From Echinometra lucunter (Eukaryota > Echinodermata > Echinoidea > Camarodonta > Echinometridae), in NCBI GenBank assembly GCA_029962745.1, contig JAPZVO010000043.1, positions 62,001-126,000 of the forward strand: a stretch of 64,000 bases of DNA, given 5' to 3'. Every line of letters starts with the position of its first letter. Within the stretch, counting starts at the first letter, position 1. A program made the position numbers and the translations under genes. The notes beneath the pieces were generated by a model. The model saw only the letters and a list, made by a program, of their open reading frames with translations, was not told the origin of the DNA and did not search any database. Of the stretch, positions 31,838-44,365 are shown piece after piece.

Positions 31838-33154
31838 TCAGTGTACACAGGATAAGCTCGGAAGATCGATTAGGGGGAGGAAGGGCGAAGCGCGAAAAGA
31901 GAGGTGTGGGGGGGGGGGGGGAGGGGGAGGGGAAAGGTGATTTACCGGAAAAAGGAAGAGAGCGCGGGATATTTCTTACAGTATGCAGGTTAAGATGGAT
32001 CTAGCAGGGAGGGAAAATATAGAGGCAAAGAAGTGGCAAAACAAGCAGAGAAAACAGTTTTATGGAGAGGGACAGGAAGGAAGAATGGGGGAGGAGAATT
32101 AAAAAAAAAATACTATTAAAGGCAAAGAAAGAAGGTGACGACAGAAAAGACAACATTAGCACATCCAACATAGACTTTGGCTGCACATACTAGAAAAGAT
32201 TATCACAGGAATAGGAAGTCCGAATAGCATAATTGTAGTACCACTACTATAACATAAGTCAGAAATTTTATAGGGGAAGGTAGTGTATGCAAATGATCTA
32301 ACGGAGAATTCATCTTTACTTTAGAATATAAAAGTAACCTCACTTTTCTTCATCTTGATCCACAATGTAACGTTACAACCATCCATATCACTGCCACCAT
32401 TAGCATCACTATTATCATCATCATAATCATCATCAGGTTCACCAAATTCAAGTTCAAGTTTAAGTTCAAGTTCAGGTTTTATTTCCAATATAACACAAGG
32501 CATAATTTTTTTCTTCTTCTTTTAACCACGATGGAACCCTCATTATCATCACTATCATAATGGGCTCCTGGAAAAGTGAAAAAAAAAAAAAATCCTCCCG
32601 GAGCCTGTGTATATTGTGAAGAACCTTATCACAAGAAGTATTTCCGATTCTTTAAACTGGATGTGAAACAGAAACCGTAAAGCAGGATAGAAAAAGGATA
32701 AAGAGTAAGGGTAATGGTGTTAATTCATACGTCAACAGTTCGACAGATCACAAAGGGTAGCGTGAGGGAGAGAGAGAGAGGGGGAGGGGCGGTTAGGGGG
32801 TAGAATACAAGTGGATGAAAACGCAGACCAACGGAACTAGAAGGCCAAACCATTGTTTCCATGCTTTCTTTCAAGGCATGCAGCGCAGTAAAGTGGACGC
32901 CATTTGGGGCCACCGCCTTCTTATTTCCAAAATGATCTTTTTTTTTTAAAGAGAAAAAAAAAAAAGAAAGAAAAAATTGGCAAGAGAGGGCTGGGTCTAT
33001 AATGCAAATTATATCCCCTTATTTTTGCCATTTAGAACGGAAAAAAACCTGTACGGGTCACCTTGCGCCCCCCCCCCCCCCCCCCGGCGCTGCCCCTGAT
33101 CAAAAGACAGCTAAAATAGGTGGGAAATTGAGCAAAGGTTTAGATTAGTTATTA
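31838..33154. other. No gene recognised; low-complexity sequence
   Basis: Purine-rich DNA with a poly-G run at 31907-31921, a poly-C run at about 33069-33085 and trinucleotide-like tatcatcatcat sequence near 32390-32440. No domain in any open frame. Confidence 0.5.
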
Positions 33155-34515
33155 TTAGGTGGTCTGTCATCTTTGACAGATCACCTTTTAATTTCGTCAG
33201 AATTTTCTTTCTTTATTAGGTGGTCTGTCATCTTTGACAGATCACCTTTTGATTTCGTCAGAATTTTCTTTATTAGGTGGTCTGTCATCTTTGACAGATC
33301 ACCTTTTATGTTTGTTAAAATTTTCTTTATTCTTTTTATTCTTTTTCTCCCCCCTTTTTTCTGCAGTCAAAATTTCAGAACTGGCTAAGTCAAATTTCGT
33401 CAAATTTTCATCAATCCTCCGTCTTAATAAGATCTGGGTTTTTCAACCATTTTCAAGTTCCTCAGGTCATCGTGACGTCATCTGGCGCCATTTTGTAAAT
33501 ATCATCTCATGGTCATATCTTCATAATGGAAAGTCATTTTCGATTCATATTTGGCATGATGAATTTTTATATTAGTCCAAACATTCCATCTTTTTAGACG
33601 CGCGCGTACGCGTACGTCCGCGCGTCAGCAGAATCGACTCATATCCAATTTGCACACGTTTCAGGCCATTTTCAGCATTTCAAAAATTTGCGCGCGTTCG
33701 CGTCCGCGCGCGCAGGTCCTAGATGACGTATAAACGCCATTTTTTCACTTGAATTCCATTTCTGATACTTTCCTTCACAATTCACATCAATTTAGAACAA
33801 ATTTCAACTGACCATAAGGTCGCACGCGCGCGCCAAAGTTCAAAATCCGTGCGCGCGTCTATGGGGCAATTTATGTAAAAACACGCAAAAACATGGCCCT
33901 TTAAAATCCGCTATAGCTCCTCAGAATGCATGGATACCCCTAATTTTTATTACATATTTTGAAGGCTTATGAGTTGTAGATATGAATCCATGACTAAAAT
34001 TTATCTTTTCGATGCTCTGACGTCATCCTATTCTTATGTGAACTCAAAACTTTGATTATTTATTTTTGACGTTATTTTTTTGCCTTTAACCGAGACTATC
34101 TCGCTTATTGTTGGTCAATTTTCGCCGGGATTTCGAAATGTTGTAGTTGAGACAATTCTCTACAAATATTGTGTTCATTATTACTCATTTTGATAACGGT
34201 ATCATGGTTTAAATTCACGACTAAAGGTACAATGTCATTTTTTCTCATTTTACTTATATTCTCTATGGGACATGACCTTTACGTAATTCTTGATTCTACA
34301 TTTTCGTCTTCTTTGATCAACATCTCCCTTATTTCTGCTTGATTTTCGCCCAACTTTAAGTATGTTGCAGCTGAGAAAAATTCTCTATCTTATGCATTGA
34401 TATGTTTGTTAAGCAAATGTGAAAAACATGTCGAAATTTTGACTGGAAAACATGATATTAGAATTCCGTTTTTCATCTACGTGTAATCTCTACATTATGA
34501 GCTGTTTTCAGGAAC

Positions 34516-35211
34516 CTTTAAAGGAGAAGTCCAAACGATTTCATTAAAATTACACTATAAAGCTTAAAATTTCACGGCAACAGATAATGCTACTTTCATT
34601 TATCAAAGTGATTTCTGTGATTTTTAAATACCGATTAAGTGTTGGCTTTTTAAATCCGAATAATTGAATTTCCCACCGAAACCCAAATATGGTCATTGGT
34701 CGTGTGACATAGGCGATATATTTGCACTGCGCATGCGCACTTATTTTCTGCACATTCTCTATGTAATATGCCGTTATGTCTAGCTTTTGGGTGTACAAAT
34801 CACATCAGTTCAGTTCCAAAGAGAAGTTTTTTGCAATCCCGAATCGGACAGAGAGAGGTGTGCCCGATGGATTAATGATATTAGAACGGACAATTTCGAC
34901 TCCAAAACTTAGAAATTTTCGAAGTTAAAGAAAGTGTGCGAAGACCACTTCGAGCCAGAATGTCATACACGCATATTGCTTGCATCGCCTGGCCTGCCTG
35001 CGGTGCAGCAGCTATGTCACTGGGCCTGGGTGCGAACTGTATTGTGGATGAAAATGGGCTCGTATTAGAACTACTGTTTATACAAGTTAATTTTTTATTA
35101 CTCGGTAATCCTAGGGTATGTCGTGTAAAGTTAGACCTTTTCTAGCTGCTGATTTTTTTTTTCTCTTTATGATCCATACTTACAGAAATCGTCTAGACTT
35201 CTCCTTTAAAG
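34516..35211. mobile_element. TIR element carrying a broken THAP domain
   Basis: Terminal inverted repeats ctttaaaggagaagtc (left) and its complement (right), extending imperfectly to acgatttc. It interrupts unit 1 exactly where units 3 and 4 are continuous (ttttcaggtataccttc). THAP-carrying DNA transposons are P-element-like, so this is probably a shortened relative of that group. I could not fix a target duplication. Confidence 0.65.
34768..34975 (+). pseudogene. THAP-type zinc finger, frameshifted fragment
   Basis: The ATG frame at 34768 begins MPLCLAFGCTNH, the C-x4-C start of a THAP (C2CH) domain. The frame then shifts, and the second half reads ERCARWINDIRTDNFD, a stop, and KLKKVCEDHFEPECH, which supplies the CxxH of the finger. 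THAP domains bind DNA at the ends of P-type transposons. At least one frameshift and one stop abolish function. No transposase catalytic region follows. Confidence 0.65.
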
Positions 35212-35618
35212 CACTTTCCTCACATGCTAAAGGTCCCCAGTTCGGGTCCCGGAAAGGGGGGGGGGGGTATTTTTTCCTTTTGCTTTCTTTTTAAATGTTA
35301 TATTACAATCCCCTTATCTATCATTACATATAAGGTCACAGTCAATGAAATAAATTGCCTGATTTTGGCCTGTCATGACTATTGCAGTGCAGTGCACAGT
35401 AGTTTATGTACAACCCTATAGAAAATCTGATTAGCCAAGGTGAATTAAAGCTTTGGGTCACCTTTTCATTATGCTGCGATATCAAATCATCCAATTTCTT
35501 TAACGTTAGTCTCCTATCTGGACGTAAACATTTTATCAATAGTTTTTACCGAAAAACCTAAAATATGCTGAGAGACCACCTAATTCATCATGTGACGGAT
35601 TCAAATGTCTCGTTTTTA

Positions 35619-36333
35619 TTAGGTGGTCTGTCAAATTTGACAGATCACGTCTTAATTTCGTCAGAATTTTCTTTCTAACTCTATTTTTATTTCTCCGATT
35701 TTGTGCAGACGATAACTCAAATTCTATTGATTCAATTTTCGTCAAATTTTTGGCAGTTGTCAGGCATACTAAGGACAAATTCCAGCAAGGTTTTCGGGGT
35801 CATCAAGTCATCGTGACGTCATCTAGGCGCCATTTTGTAAATATAATCTCATGGTCATATCTTCATAACGGAAAGTCATTTCTGATTCATATTTGGCATA
35901 ATGAATGTTCATATCAGTCCAAACAATTCTATATTTTATTTGTGAAGCGCTTGCCTCACATTCTCAAGATGTCTGGTTCGAGTCCGGGGGACATTTTTTT
36001 TTTCATTTTGCTTTCTTTTACCGTTTTATATTACTTTCCTCTTTAGCATTGATTACATATACTGTCACAATAAATGAAATAAACTGCCTGATTTTGGGCC
36101 CATTATGACAATTGCAATACAGTGCACAGTAGTTTATGTGCAACCCTATAGAAAATCTTATTCGTTAAGATGGATTAAAGCTTTGGACCACCTTTCCATT
36201 ATGCTGCAATATCCAATCATCTAATTTCTATGACGTTAGTCTCCTATCGAGACGTAAAAATTTATCATTAGTCTTACCAAGGACTTTATCACTATCCATG
36301 TCGAAACCTAAAAGATACCGACAGACCACCTAA
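35619..36333. mobile_element. Hairpin-family element, unit 2 (internally deleted)
   Basis: Head ttaggtggtctgtcaaatttgacagatcac, tail gacagaccacctaa. About 0.7 kb: the GC-alternating middle of the other units is missing, but the tRNA-like segment (gcgcttgcctcacattc...ggttcgagtccgg, about 35945-35990) and the tail are kept. Confidence 0.7.
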
Positions 36334-36362
36334 TTCGTTTTGTGACGAATTCAAATATCTCG

Positions 36363-38123
36363 TTAGGTGGTCTGTCATCTTTGACAGATCACCTTTTAAT
36401 TTCGTCAGATTTTTCTTTATTATTATTAGGTGGTCTGTCATCTTTGACAGATCACCTTTTCATTTCGTCAGAATTTTCTTTCATTATTATTATTTTTAAT
36501 TATTCTCTTTATTGGTACCCATTTTTTGTGAAGTCGAAATCTCAGAACTGGCCCTGTCATTTTTTGTCAAATTTTCATGAATTATCAGTCGTTACGAGAT
36601 CTCGGTTTTTTTACTCATTTTCAAGTTCATCAGATCATCGTGACGTCATCCAGGCGCCATTTTGTAAATATCATTTCATGATCATATCTTCTTAACGGAA
36701 TGTCATTTCTCACTCATGCTTAGCATGATGAATATTCATATCAATCTGAATAATTCCATTCACTTAGACGCGCACGTACGCGTACGTCCGCGCGTCAGCG
36801 CGCGCGCAAAAATTAAAAATGCTCAGAATCGACTCATATTCATTTTGCACACGTTTCAGGCCATTTTAAGCATTTCACAAATTTGCGCGCGTCCGCGTCC
36901 GCGCGCGCCATATTTGCGCGCGCACACTAAAGAAAACGTAAAAACACCGTTTTTTTCACTTGATTTGCGGTCCTAATACTTTTCTTAACAATTCACAACA
37001 ATTGAAAGTCGATTTCAACTCCTCATAAGGCCGCACGCGCGCGTCAAAGTTCAAAATCCGTGCGCGCGTCTATGGGGCAAATAACGTAAAAACATGCAAA
37101 GACATGCCCTTTTGAAATCTGCCATAGCTCGTTAAATAGCATGGGGACCCCCCAATTTTTTTGGATTTTCTGAAAGCCTATGAAATGAAGTTTTGAATTC
37201 ACGAAAAAAAATTGAGGGTCGAGCAGTCGGAACATCGTCATATTCTCAGGTGAAGTCAAAATTTCATTTTTTCAATTATGACGTCATATTTTTTACCTTT
37301 AACCGAGACTATCTCGCTTAATATTCATCAATTTTTACTGAGATTTCGATATGTTGTAGCTGAGACAATTCTCTACAAAAATATTATTCATTGTTACTCA
37401 TTTTGATGACGACATCATGGTCTAAATTCACAATTAAAGATACAATGTCAATTTTTCTCATTTTACGTGTATTCTCTATGGGACATGACCTTTATGTAAT
37501 TCTTTATTCTACATTCTCGTCTTCTTTGATCAACGTCTTCCTTATTTCTGCTTGATTTTCGCCCATCTTTAAGTATGTTGCAGCTGAGAAAATTCTCTAT
37601 TTTATGCATTCATATGCTTTTTAATCAAATGTCGAAAACATGTGAAATTTTGAGTGGAAAACCTGATATTAGAATTCCGTTTTGAATCAACGTGTTATCT
37701 CTATGAGCTGTTTTCAGGTATACCTTCAAAGCACTTGCCTCACATGCTCAAGGTCCCTGGTTCGAGTCCCGGAGGGAAGGGGGCATTTTTTTCCGTTTGC
37801 TTTATTTTCACATGTTATATTACTATCCTCTTTAACTATATGATTACATATACAGTCACAGTCAATGAAATAAACTGCTGATTTTGGCCCGTTATGACAA
37901 TAACAATGCAGCACACAGTAGTTTATGTATAGCCCTTTAGAAAATCTCATTCGTTAAGGTGAATTCAAGCTTTGGATCATCTTTTAAGTATTCTACGGTA
38001 TCAAACCATCCGATTTCTATGACGTTAGTCTCCTATCGAGGCGTAAATATTTTATCAAAAGTCTTACCAACGAATTTATCACAATCCATGTCGAAACCTA
38101 AAAGATGCCGACAGACCACCTAA
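36363..38123. mobile_element. Hairpin-family element, unit 3
   Basis: Two tandem hairpin heads, GC-alternating blocks (about 36770-36930 and 37030-37075), the aaccgagactatctcgctta segment, a tRNA 3'-half-like segment (cacatgctcaaggtccctgg followed by ttcgagtcccgg, about 37740-37775), and the tail gacagaccacctaa. It is very similar to unit 4 over about 1.6 kb. Confidence 0.75.
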
Positions 38124-38277
38124 TTCGTCACGAGTCTATGACGAATTCTATTCTCGTTATAATTATTCTCTTTATTGGTACCCGCTTTTTTGTGCAGTCG
38201 AGATCTCGGAACTGGCTTAATCATTTTTCGTCAAATTTTCAGGAATCATCAGTCATAACGAGATCTCGGATTTCTAG

Positions 38278-40122
38278 TTAGGTGGTCTGTCATCTTTGAC
38301 AGATCACCTTTTATGTTTGTTAAAATTTTCTTTATTCTTATTTTTATTATTAGGTGGTCTGTCATCTTTGACAGATCACCTTTTCATTTCGTCAGAATTT
38401 TTCTTTCATTTTTAATTAGGTGGTCTGTCATCTTTGACAGATCACCCTTTCATTTCGTCAGAATTTTCTTTCATTATTATTATTATCTTTAATTATTCTC
38501 TTTATTGGTACCCATTTTTTGTGCAGTCGAAATCTCAAAACTGGCCCTGTCATTTTTTGTCAAATTTTCATGAATTATCAGTCCTTACGAGATCTCGTTT
38601 TTATACTCATTTTCAAGTTCATCAGATCATCGTGACGTCATCCAGGCGCCATTGTGTAAATATCATTTCATGATCATATCTTCTTAACGGAATGTCATTT
38701 CTAATTCATACTTAGCATGATGAATATTCATATCAATCTGAATAATTCCATTCATTTAGACACGCACGTACGCGTACGTCCGCGCGTCAGCGCGTGCGCA
38801 AAATTTAAAAATGCTCAGAATCGACTCATATTCATTTTGCACACGTTTCAGGCCATTTGAAGCATTTCAAAAATTTGCGCGCGTCCGCGTCCGCGCGCGC
38901 CATATTTTCGCGCGCACACCAAAGAAAAGGTAAAAACACCGTTTTTTCACATGATTTGCGATCCTAATACTTTTCTGAACCATTCACAACAATTGAAAGT
39001 CGATTTCAACTCGTAATAAGGCCGCACGCGCGCGTCAAAGTTCAAAATCCGTGCGCGCGTCTATGGGGCAAATAACGTAAAAACATGCAAAAACATGCCC
39101 TTTTGAAATCTGCCATAGCTCATTAAATAGCATGGGGACCCCCCATTTTTTTTTTTTTTTCATTTTCTGAAAGCCTATGAAATGGAGATTTGAATTCACG
39201 AAAAAAAATTGAGGGTCGAGCAGTCGGAAAGTCGTCATATTCTCAAGTGAAGTCACAATTTCATTTTTTCAATAATGACGTCATATTTTTTACCTTTAAC
39301 CGAGACTATCTCGCTTAATATTCATCAATTTTCGCTGAGATTTCGATATGTTGTAGCTGAGACAATTCTCTACAAATATGTTATTCATTGTTACTCATTT
39401 TGATGACGACATCATGGTCTAAATTCACAATTAAAGGTACAATGTCAATTTTTCTCAATTTGCGTGTATTCTCTATGGGACATGACCTTTATGTAATTCT
39501 TGATTCTACATTCTCGTCTTCTTTGATCAACATCTTCCTTATTTCTGCTTGATTTTCGCCCATCTTTAAGTATGTTGCAGCTGAGAAAATTCTCTATTTT
39601 ATGCATTCATATGCTTGTTAATCAAATGTCGAAAACATGTGAATTTTTGAGTGGAAAACCTGATATTAGAATTCCGTTTTGAATCAACGTGTTATCTCTA
39701 TGAGCTGTTTTCAGGTATACCTTCAAAGCACTTGCCTCACATGCTCAAGGTCCCTGGTTCGAGTCCCGGAGGGAAGGGGGCATTTTTTTTCCCGTTTGCT
39801 TTATTTTTACATGTTATATTACTATCCTCTTTAACTATATGATTACATATACAGTCCCAGTCGATGAAATAAACTGCTGATTTTGGCCCGTTATGACAAT
39901 AGCAATGCAGCGCACAGTAGTTTATGTATAACCCTATAGAAAATCCGATTCGTTAAGGTGAATTCAAGCTTTGGATCATCTTTTAGGTATTCTACGATAT
40001 CAAACCATCCAATTTCTATGACGTTAGTCTCCTATCGAGGCGTAAAAATTTTATCAAAAGTCTTACCCACAAATTTATCACAATCCATGTCGAAACCTAA
40101 AAGATGCCGACAGACCACCTAA
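38278..40122. mobile_element. Hairpin-family element, unit 4
   Basis: Three tandem hairpin heads (38278, 38351, 38417 approximately), then the same internal order as unit 3 and the tail gacagaccacctaa. The sequence after its end (ttcgtcacgagtctatgacg) is the same as after unit 3, so the two arose by segmental duplication that included flanking DNA, or the element is longer than the hairpin-to-hairpin span. The 38124-38277 spacer is itself a fragment of the family's head region. Confidence 0.75.
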
Positions 40123-40209
40123 TTCGTCACGAGTCTATGACGAATTCTATTCTCGTTATTCTCTTTATTATTTATTTATTTCCGAAACACGCCAATTGCG
40201 TATACGTAG

Positions 40210-40615
40210 ATGTTCGTTAGTCCGAAAAGAAAAAGGGTTCGCTGATCCGATCTTTTGTGGCGTTATTCCGAAGGTTGGTTAATTCGAAGATGAAATAAGG
40301 TTTGCTGTTCCGAACGTTTGTTCATCCGGAAATGAAACAAGGTTCGTTTATATTCCCGGTTCGATAGTCCGAAAATGAAATGAGGTTTGTTAGTCCGAAA
40401 ACCATCTACTAACTAACGAACCTCATCTCATTTTCGGACTAACGAACATTCGGAGCAACGAACCTTATTTCGTTTTCAGATTACTGAACAGAACTTCGGA
40501 ATACGAACCTTTTTTTTTTCTTTTTCGGACTAACCATCCTTCGGAAAAAAAACGAACCTTATTTCCTTTTCGGGATAACGAACCTTTGGAGTATTCGAAC
40601 CTTCGGAATAACGAG
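40210..40615. repeat. Foldback repeat of the gttcgttagtccgaaa type
   Basis: Mirrored arms built of short motifs (cgttagtccgaaaatgaaat, aaggttcgtt and complements such as ttcggactaacgaac), with the centre near 40408. Non-coding. Ends are not sharply defined and no TSD is seen. Confidence 0.65.
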
Positions 40616-43597
40616 CTGTAACAAAGAAAAGCAAACCAAAAAAGATAGTAATGAACTTAGAACATTCCATTTCCTTCTTTCTTCTATAATATGTATATTT
40701 TTTTCTCTGCCGAGTCTGTCTGCAGTTTTGTAATCAATTTTAAAATGAAATACAATTCAGTCAGTAAGTGCAATCAACACGAATTAGAAAGGTGAAGAAT
40801 GTAGGACTTTACACCGCAAACGTTTTATTTTTTAACATACTGAATCAAAGTAAAATAAACAGATGAAATCATCGTTTGAAGATCATGGGAAGAAGTACGA
40901 GTGAAACAATGGTTACAATATGGTTCTCTTCATATTTTCGGTGGAGGCTTTTCCCGAGAATCAATTTTTTTCTGAGATTAAAAAAAGGGTATAAGTAACT
41001 GCGAAAAATGTATTGAATACCTTCGGGATAATGAAATCTATTTCATTTACCAGGATAACATGACCTCCGACCACCGGCATGGAAAATGTTTTTGGTAATT
41101 CTGGATTTAACATTTAGGAAAAGGCTTTCTACTGATAATGTGCTCCATATTGAGAGAGGAAAAGCATATGAAAACAAAGGCAATAAACGAAAACGAAAAA
41201 AAAAAAAAAACAAGAAAAAAAAACACGGTTGTATAACCATGAACGCGGTCTCGCGAAATTCGGAGCAATGAAATGAAAAGAGAAACATAATTTCTGGAAG
41301 TCAGTTGTCTACTCCTGCCTAGTACCTCTAGCTCTCGGTGTGCTACTTCCCTATTTTCTTCGGCCTTCATCATTCTGCATGTCCCTTCTTTTTTTGTGTC
41401 TCCAGATTTCTCTCTGTATTCCGTCCCCTTATCTTCCCGACCCCCTATCTCTCCCCCACCCCCACCCCCTCATATAGGCATCGTATCAGAGAAAAGAAAG
41501 GAGAGGGCTGTATACCCCTATATAACTGAGAAATGATAAAACAGTAACCTTGATTTAAATTTGAAAATAAAATATATATGATCAAGGACAGGATAAAGAA
41601 GACCGTCTTTCTCAAGCCCGGGGTGAGGAGGGGGTGGTTGTAGGAACATTATTAAGAAAATAGTCGCACGGGGATGAATTTAGGGCGATTTTCCCCCCTC
41701 GAACACCTACTCAATTTGATCTGTCATAGATGACAGACCACCTGAAAAGTCTTGTTGGGATTTTAAGGTATTACAGAACCACTTACTCATGTTCCCCCTT
41801 TCAAACACATGTCGGCATTCGAGAAATCAACTTGATATATATATATATATATTATATACATAAACATAAAGTTTGATAAAACTAGTGGTATGGGGACGTG
41901 TTAACTATTAGGATTTAATGCGCCTGCGTAAAAAATAAATAAATAAATAAATATTGGTATGGGGACATTTTGATGTCATAGAACAAAAGAATGTCCCCAT
42001 AGAAATTTGTTCATAGAAATATACATGTATATGTATTGAATAATACAATTTGAAAAATGATAGCTCTTAGGAACATGGTTGAAGTAAAGAGGAATTTTTC
42101 TTTTCTGAAAAAAAGAAGAAGAAGAAAAGAAGCTCTATTGATAAAGTATCACTATCAAGAACTATACACTGTACTAGGATTCCTTGTACAGTTATGCGTG
42201 TACATTTTTCTCCCTTGTATCCAATGACCTGCTAATTGTTTATCGTACGTTTTGCTTTTCCATTTTCTTTTTTGCTTGGAAATTCTCTTTTATTTCTCTA
42301 TATTACTGCTATCATAATCTATTTTGTTTTATGTCATGTGACGTCATAATTGGCAACAGCCCTTAAGTGTCAGCGCGGACTGGCAAGACTACTGCCGGCA
42401 CGTTCTTAATATTAGGGGTAGGTATACAACGTGACGCATGCGCAGAGGTTAAATATGACCCAATCACGTAGCAATCGTCAATGTCTACGTGAGAATCTTA
42501 CAGTTCTTTTCCCTTGCAACGAGCTTAAGGGAAATTAATGCGTGCGTTCTCATAGAAAAGGTAAACAATTCAAAATTCCTCTTACCAGTCAGGAGGCATG
42601 GAGTGAAAGCCTGTTAGGATTCCATTGCATCAACACCAAAGGCCAGGAAGTGTATATAAGAAAAACAAAACAGAAATACATTTTTGTGATTGTATATTGA
42701 ATACTGCTTTCTGCAGCTATGATGTAACTTTCGAAATCCATGGGTTCGATTTTTTTTTTTTTAATTAAATGCAACTTGCACCCTTTTGGAAAAAAGTGCA
42801 AGATTGCAAAGGTGCAAAGTGGCACGTTTTTTTTCTTAGTGTGCAACTGTATACCTGATAAATGGAAACCCATGTCATAACAAAACATAACAAGTACATT
42901 AATTTCAAAAAGTTACAAGCAGAAGTTCGCTAATATGATATTCAATCTTTAAGTTGTGTCACATTCTTTTCAAATTTTTCCAAAACACGTCCTTTTAGAT
43001 TTTCACTCTCCATTTTAATTCTTATATGAACTCGTCAAAAATTCCTTTAAAATTTCATTTTCCATTTTCTTTGAATATTGTATATGTATCTAAATTAACC
43101 AATACATTGTAAAAAGCAATACGCTTACATTCACGTCCTCCTTGTCTATTTCTTCATAATTAATTTCACTATTTTCAGCAGTTATCTCGATATCAACACA
43201 AGAAAGAAGAAATTTGGCCGAAACAAGCAGTAAAATTTCAAATATGAAAATGAAAATATTCACATAGTCTCTAAAAATAAGTTTTACAACGAGAAATAAG
43301 TATGGGATAACAAAATATTACGATATATTACTCTAAGAGTCTAAACACGGAAGCTGAAAAAAAATCAGAAATTGCTACAACATTCTAAGTGAAATTTGAG
43401 GTATTAATTAGGGATAGTTAGGATAAATTTTTCATTGAACTGCTCTTTTGCCCTTTTGAAATTAAATTGAAGTGGGCGTGGTAGCCATGGTTCAAGTTAG
43501 TTTTTGCTAAATTCTACAGTTTCAATTTTCTATTTCAAATTCAATTTGTAGTGGTAGTTTAGGTTGTAATAATTACTGTACATCTTAGGATATCATC
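40616..43597. other. No gene recognised
   Basis: AT-rich DNA with short simple repeats: poly-A/poly-C patches, (TA)n near 41837-41850 and (AAAT)n near 41932-41953. An isolated inverted copy of the 33-bp hairpin of the 33-40-kb family lies at 41718-41743 (tgatctgtc...gacagaccacct). No domain in the open frames. Confidence 0.5.
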
Positions 43598-43665
43598 GTA
43601 GTAGCGCTTAGAAACATTTGCATTAAGCGCTATATAAATGTTGCATATTATTATTATTATCATTA
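43598..43665 (+). repeat. SINE 3'-tail fragment
   Basis: gcgcttagaaacatttgcat, then aagcgctatataaatgttgc, then (ATT)n. It is the same 3' tail as the SINE at 48813-49092, on the opposite strand. The tRNA-related head is absent. Confidence 0.7.
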
Positions 43666-44365
43666 GTGTATTTTATCTATGTTTAAGCAATTTTTGATTG
43701 ACTTTTGCATACTTGTAAGTCAAATAGAATATAGAAATTTTTGTTTAACTTTCTATACTTGTTCAATCAAATTGAGTGTAGGAAGTAGTTTTTTGATTGA
43801 CTTTTTACCCACGTTTGTCAAATCAAGTGTGGAAATTTTTGACAAGCAAGTAGGAAACTAAGTACGAAACTAAGAAAGTAAGCAAGCAAGAACAAAAGTA
43901 AGAAAATAAGAAACATCAGTAATTAAGTATTACGAACTAAGATAAAATAAATTTATATTGACTTTCTGCCTGTAATTTTCAGTCAAATTGAACTCCACTC
44001 TTTTAAATTTTCATGTCATAACTAACCAGGGGACTAATATGATAACAGACTATGACTCTTTCTCACAAAATAAGAATTTTTGTGATGAGACAAAAGCTTT
44101 GAAGGTTTGCGATGAAACAAAAGCAACCCAAATTTTAGACTGAAGAGAAGATTGTGGGAATTTAGATAGGGAATTATTTTTGAAATGTCCCCATCTTAAT
44201 GCAGCCGTGGTGCTGACTATTTTCATTTTACACCTAACCCGGGTGTCCCAACAAAAATACATCCACAACCGTTTGCTCAGATGCTCGGCTCAGGGAGGGT
44301 AGATTCCCAACTGTTGTACCCCCTTGCCCACATGAAACTCAATTTAACCCCACTAATCCCACTCA
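43666..44365. other. No gene recognised
   Basis: AT-rich sequence leading into the gag relic. I looked for a long terminal repeat matching sequence downstream of the relic and found none. Confidence 0.45.

Larger units (their letters stand above)
33155..35583. mobile_element. Hairpin-family element, unit 1
   Basis: The head holds three tandem ~60-bp repeats, each with the hairpin aggtggtctgtc-atcttt-gacagatcacct followed by atttcgtcagaattttcttt. The tail ends gagaccacctaa. The body includes CpG/GC-alternating blocks (gcgcgcgtacgcgtacgtccgcg-like, about 33600-33850), a conserved aaccgagactatctcgctta segment and a tRNA-like B-box segment (cagttcgggtcccgg, about 35236). It is interrupted by a TIR element at 34516-35211. 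Non-coding. Confidence 0.7.

Noticed and set aside
10735..31843. Target-site duplication for the Polinton
   Set aside because: The flanking 6-mers cactca and tcagtg are not direct repeats. Extending the inverted repeat to cact...agtg also gives no matching flanks. I therefore report none.
35236..39780. Functional tRNA genes at the ggttcgagtcccgg segments
   Set aside because: Only the anticodon/T-arm half is present in each unit. There is no 5' half, D-arm or acceptor pairing, so it is a repeat-embedded tRNA-like segment.
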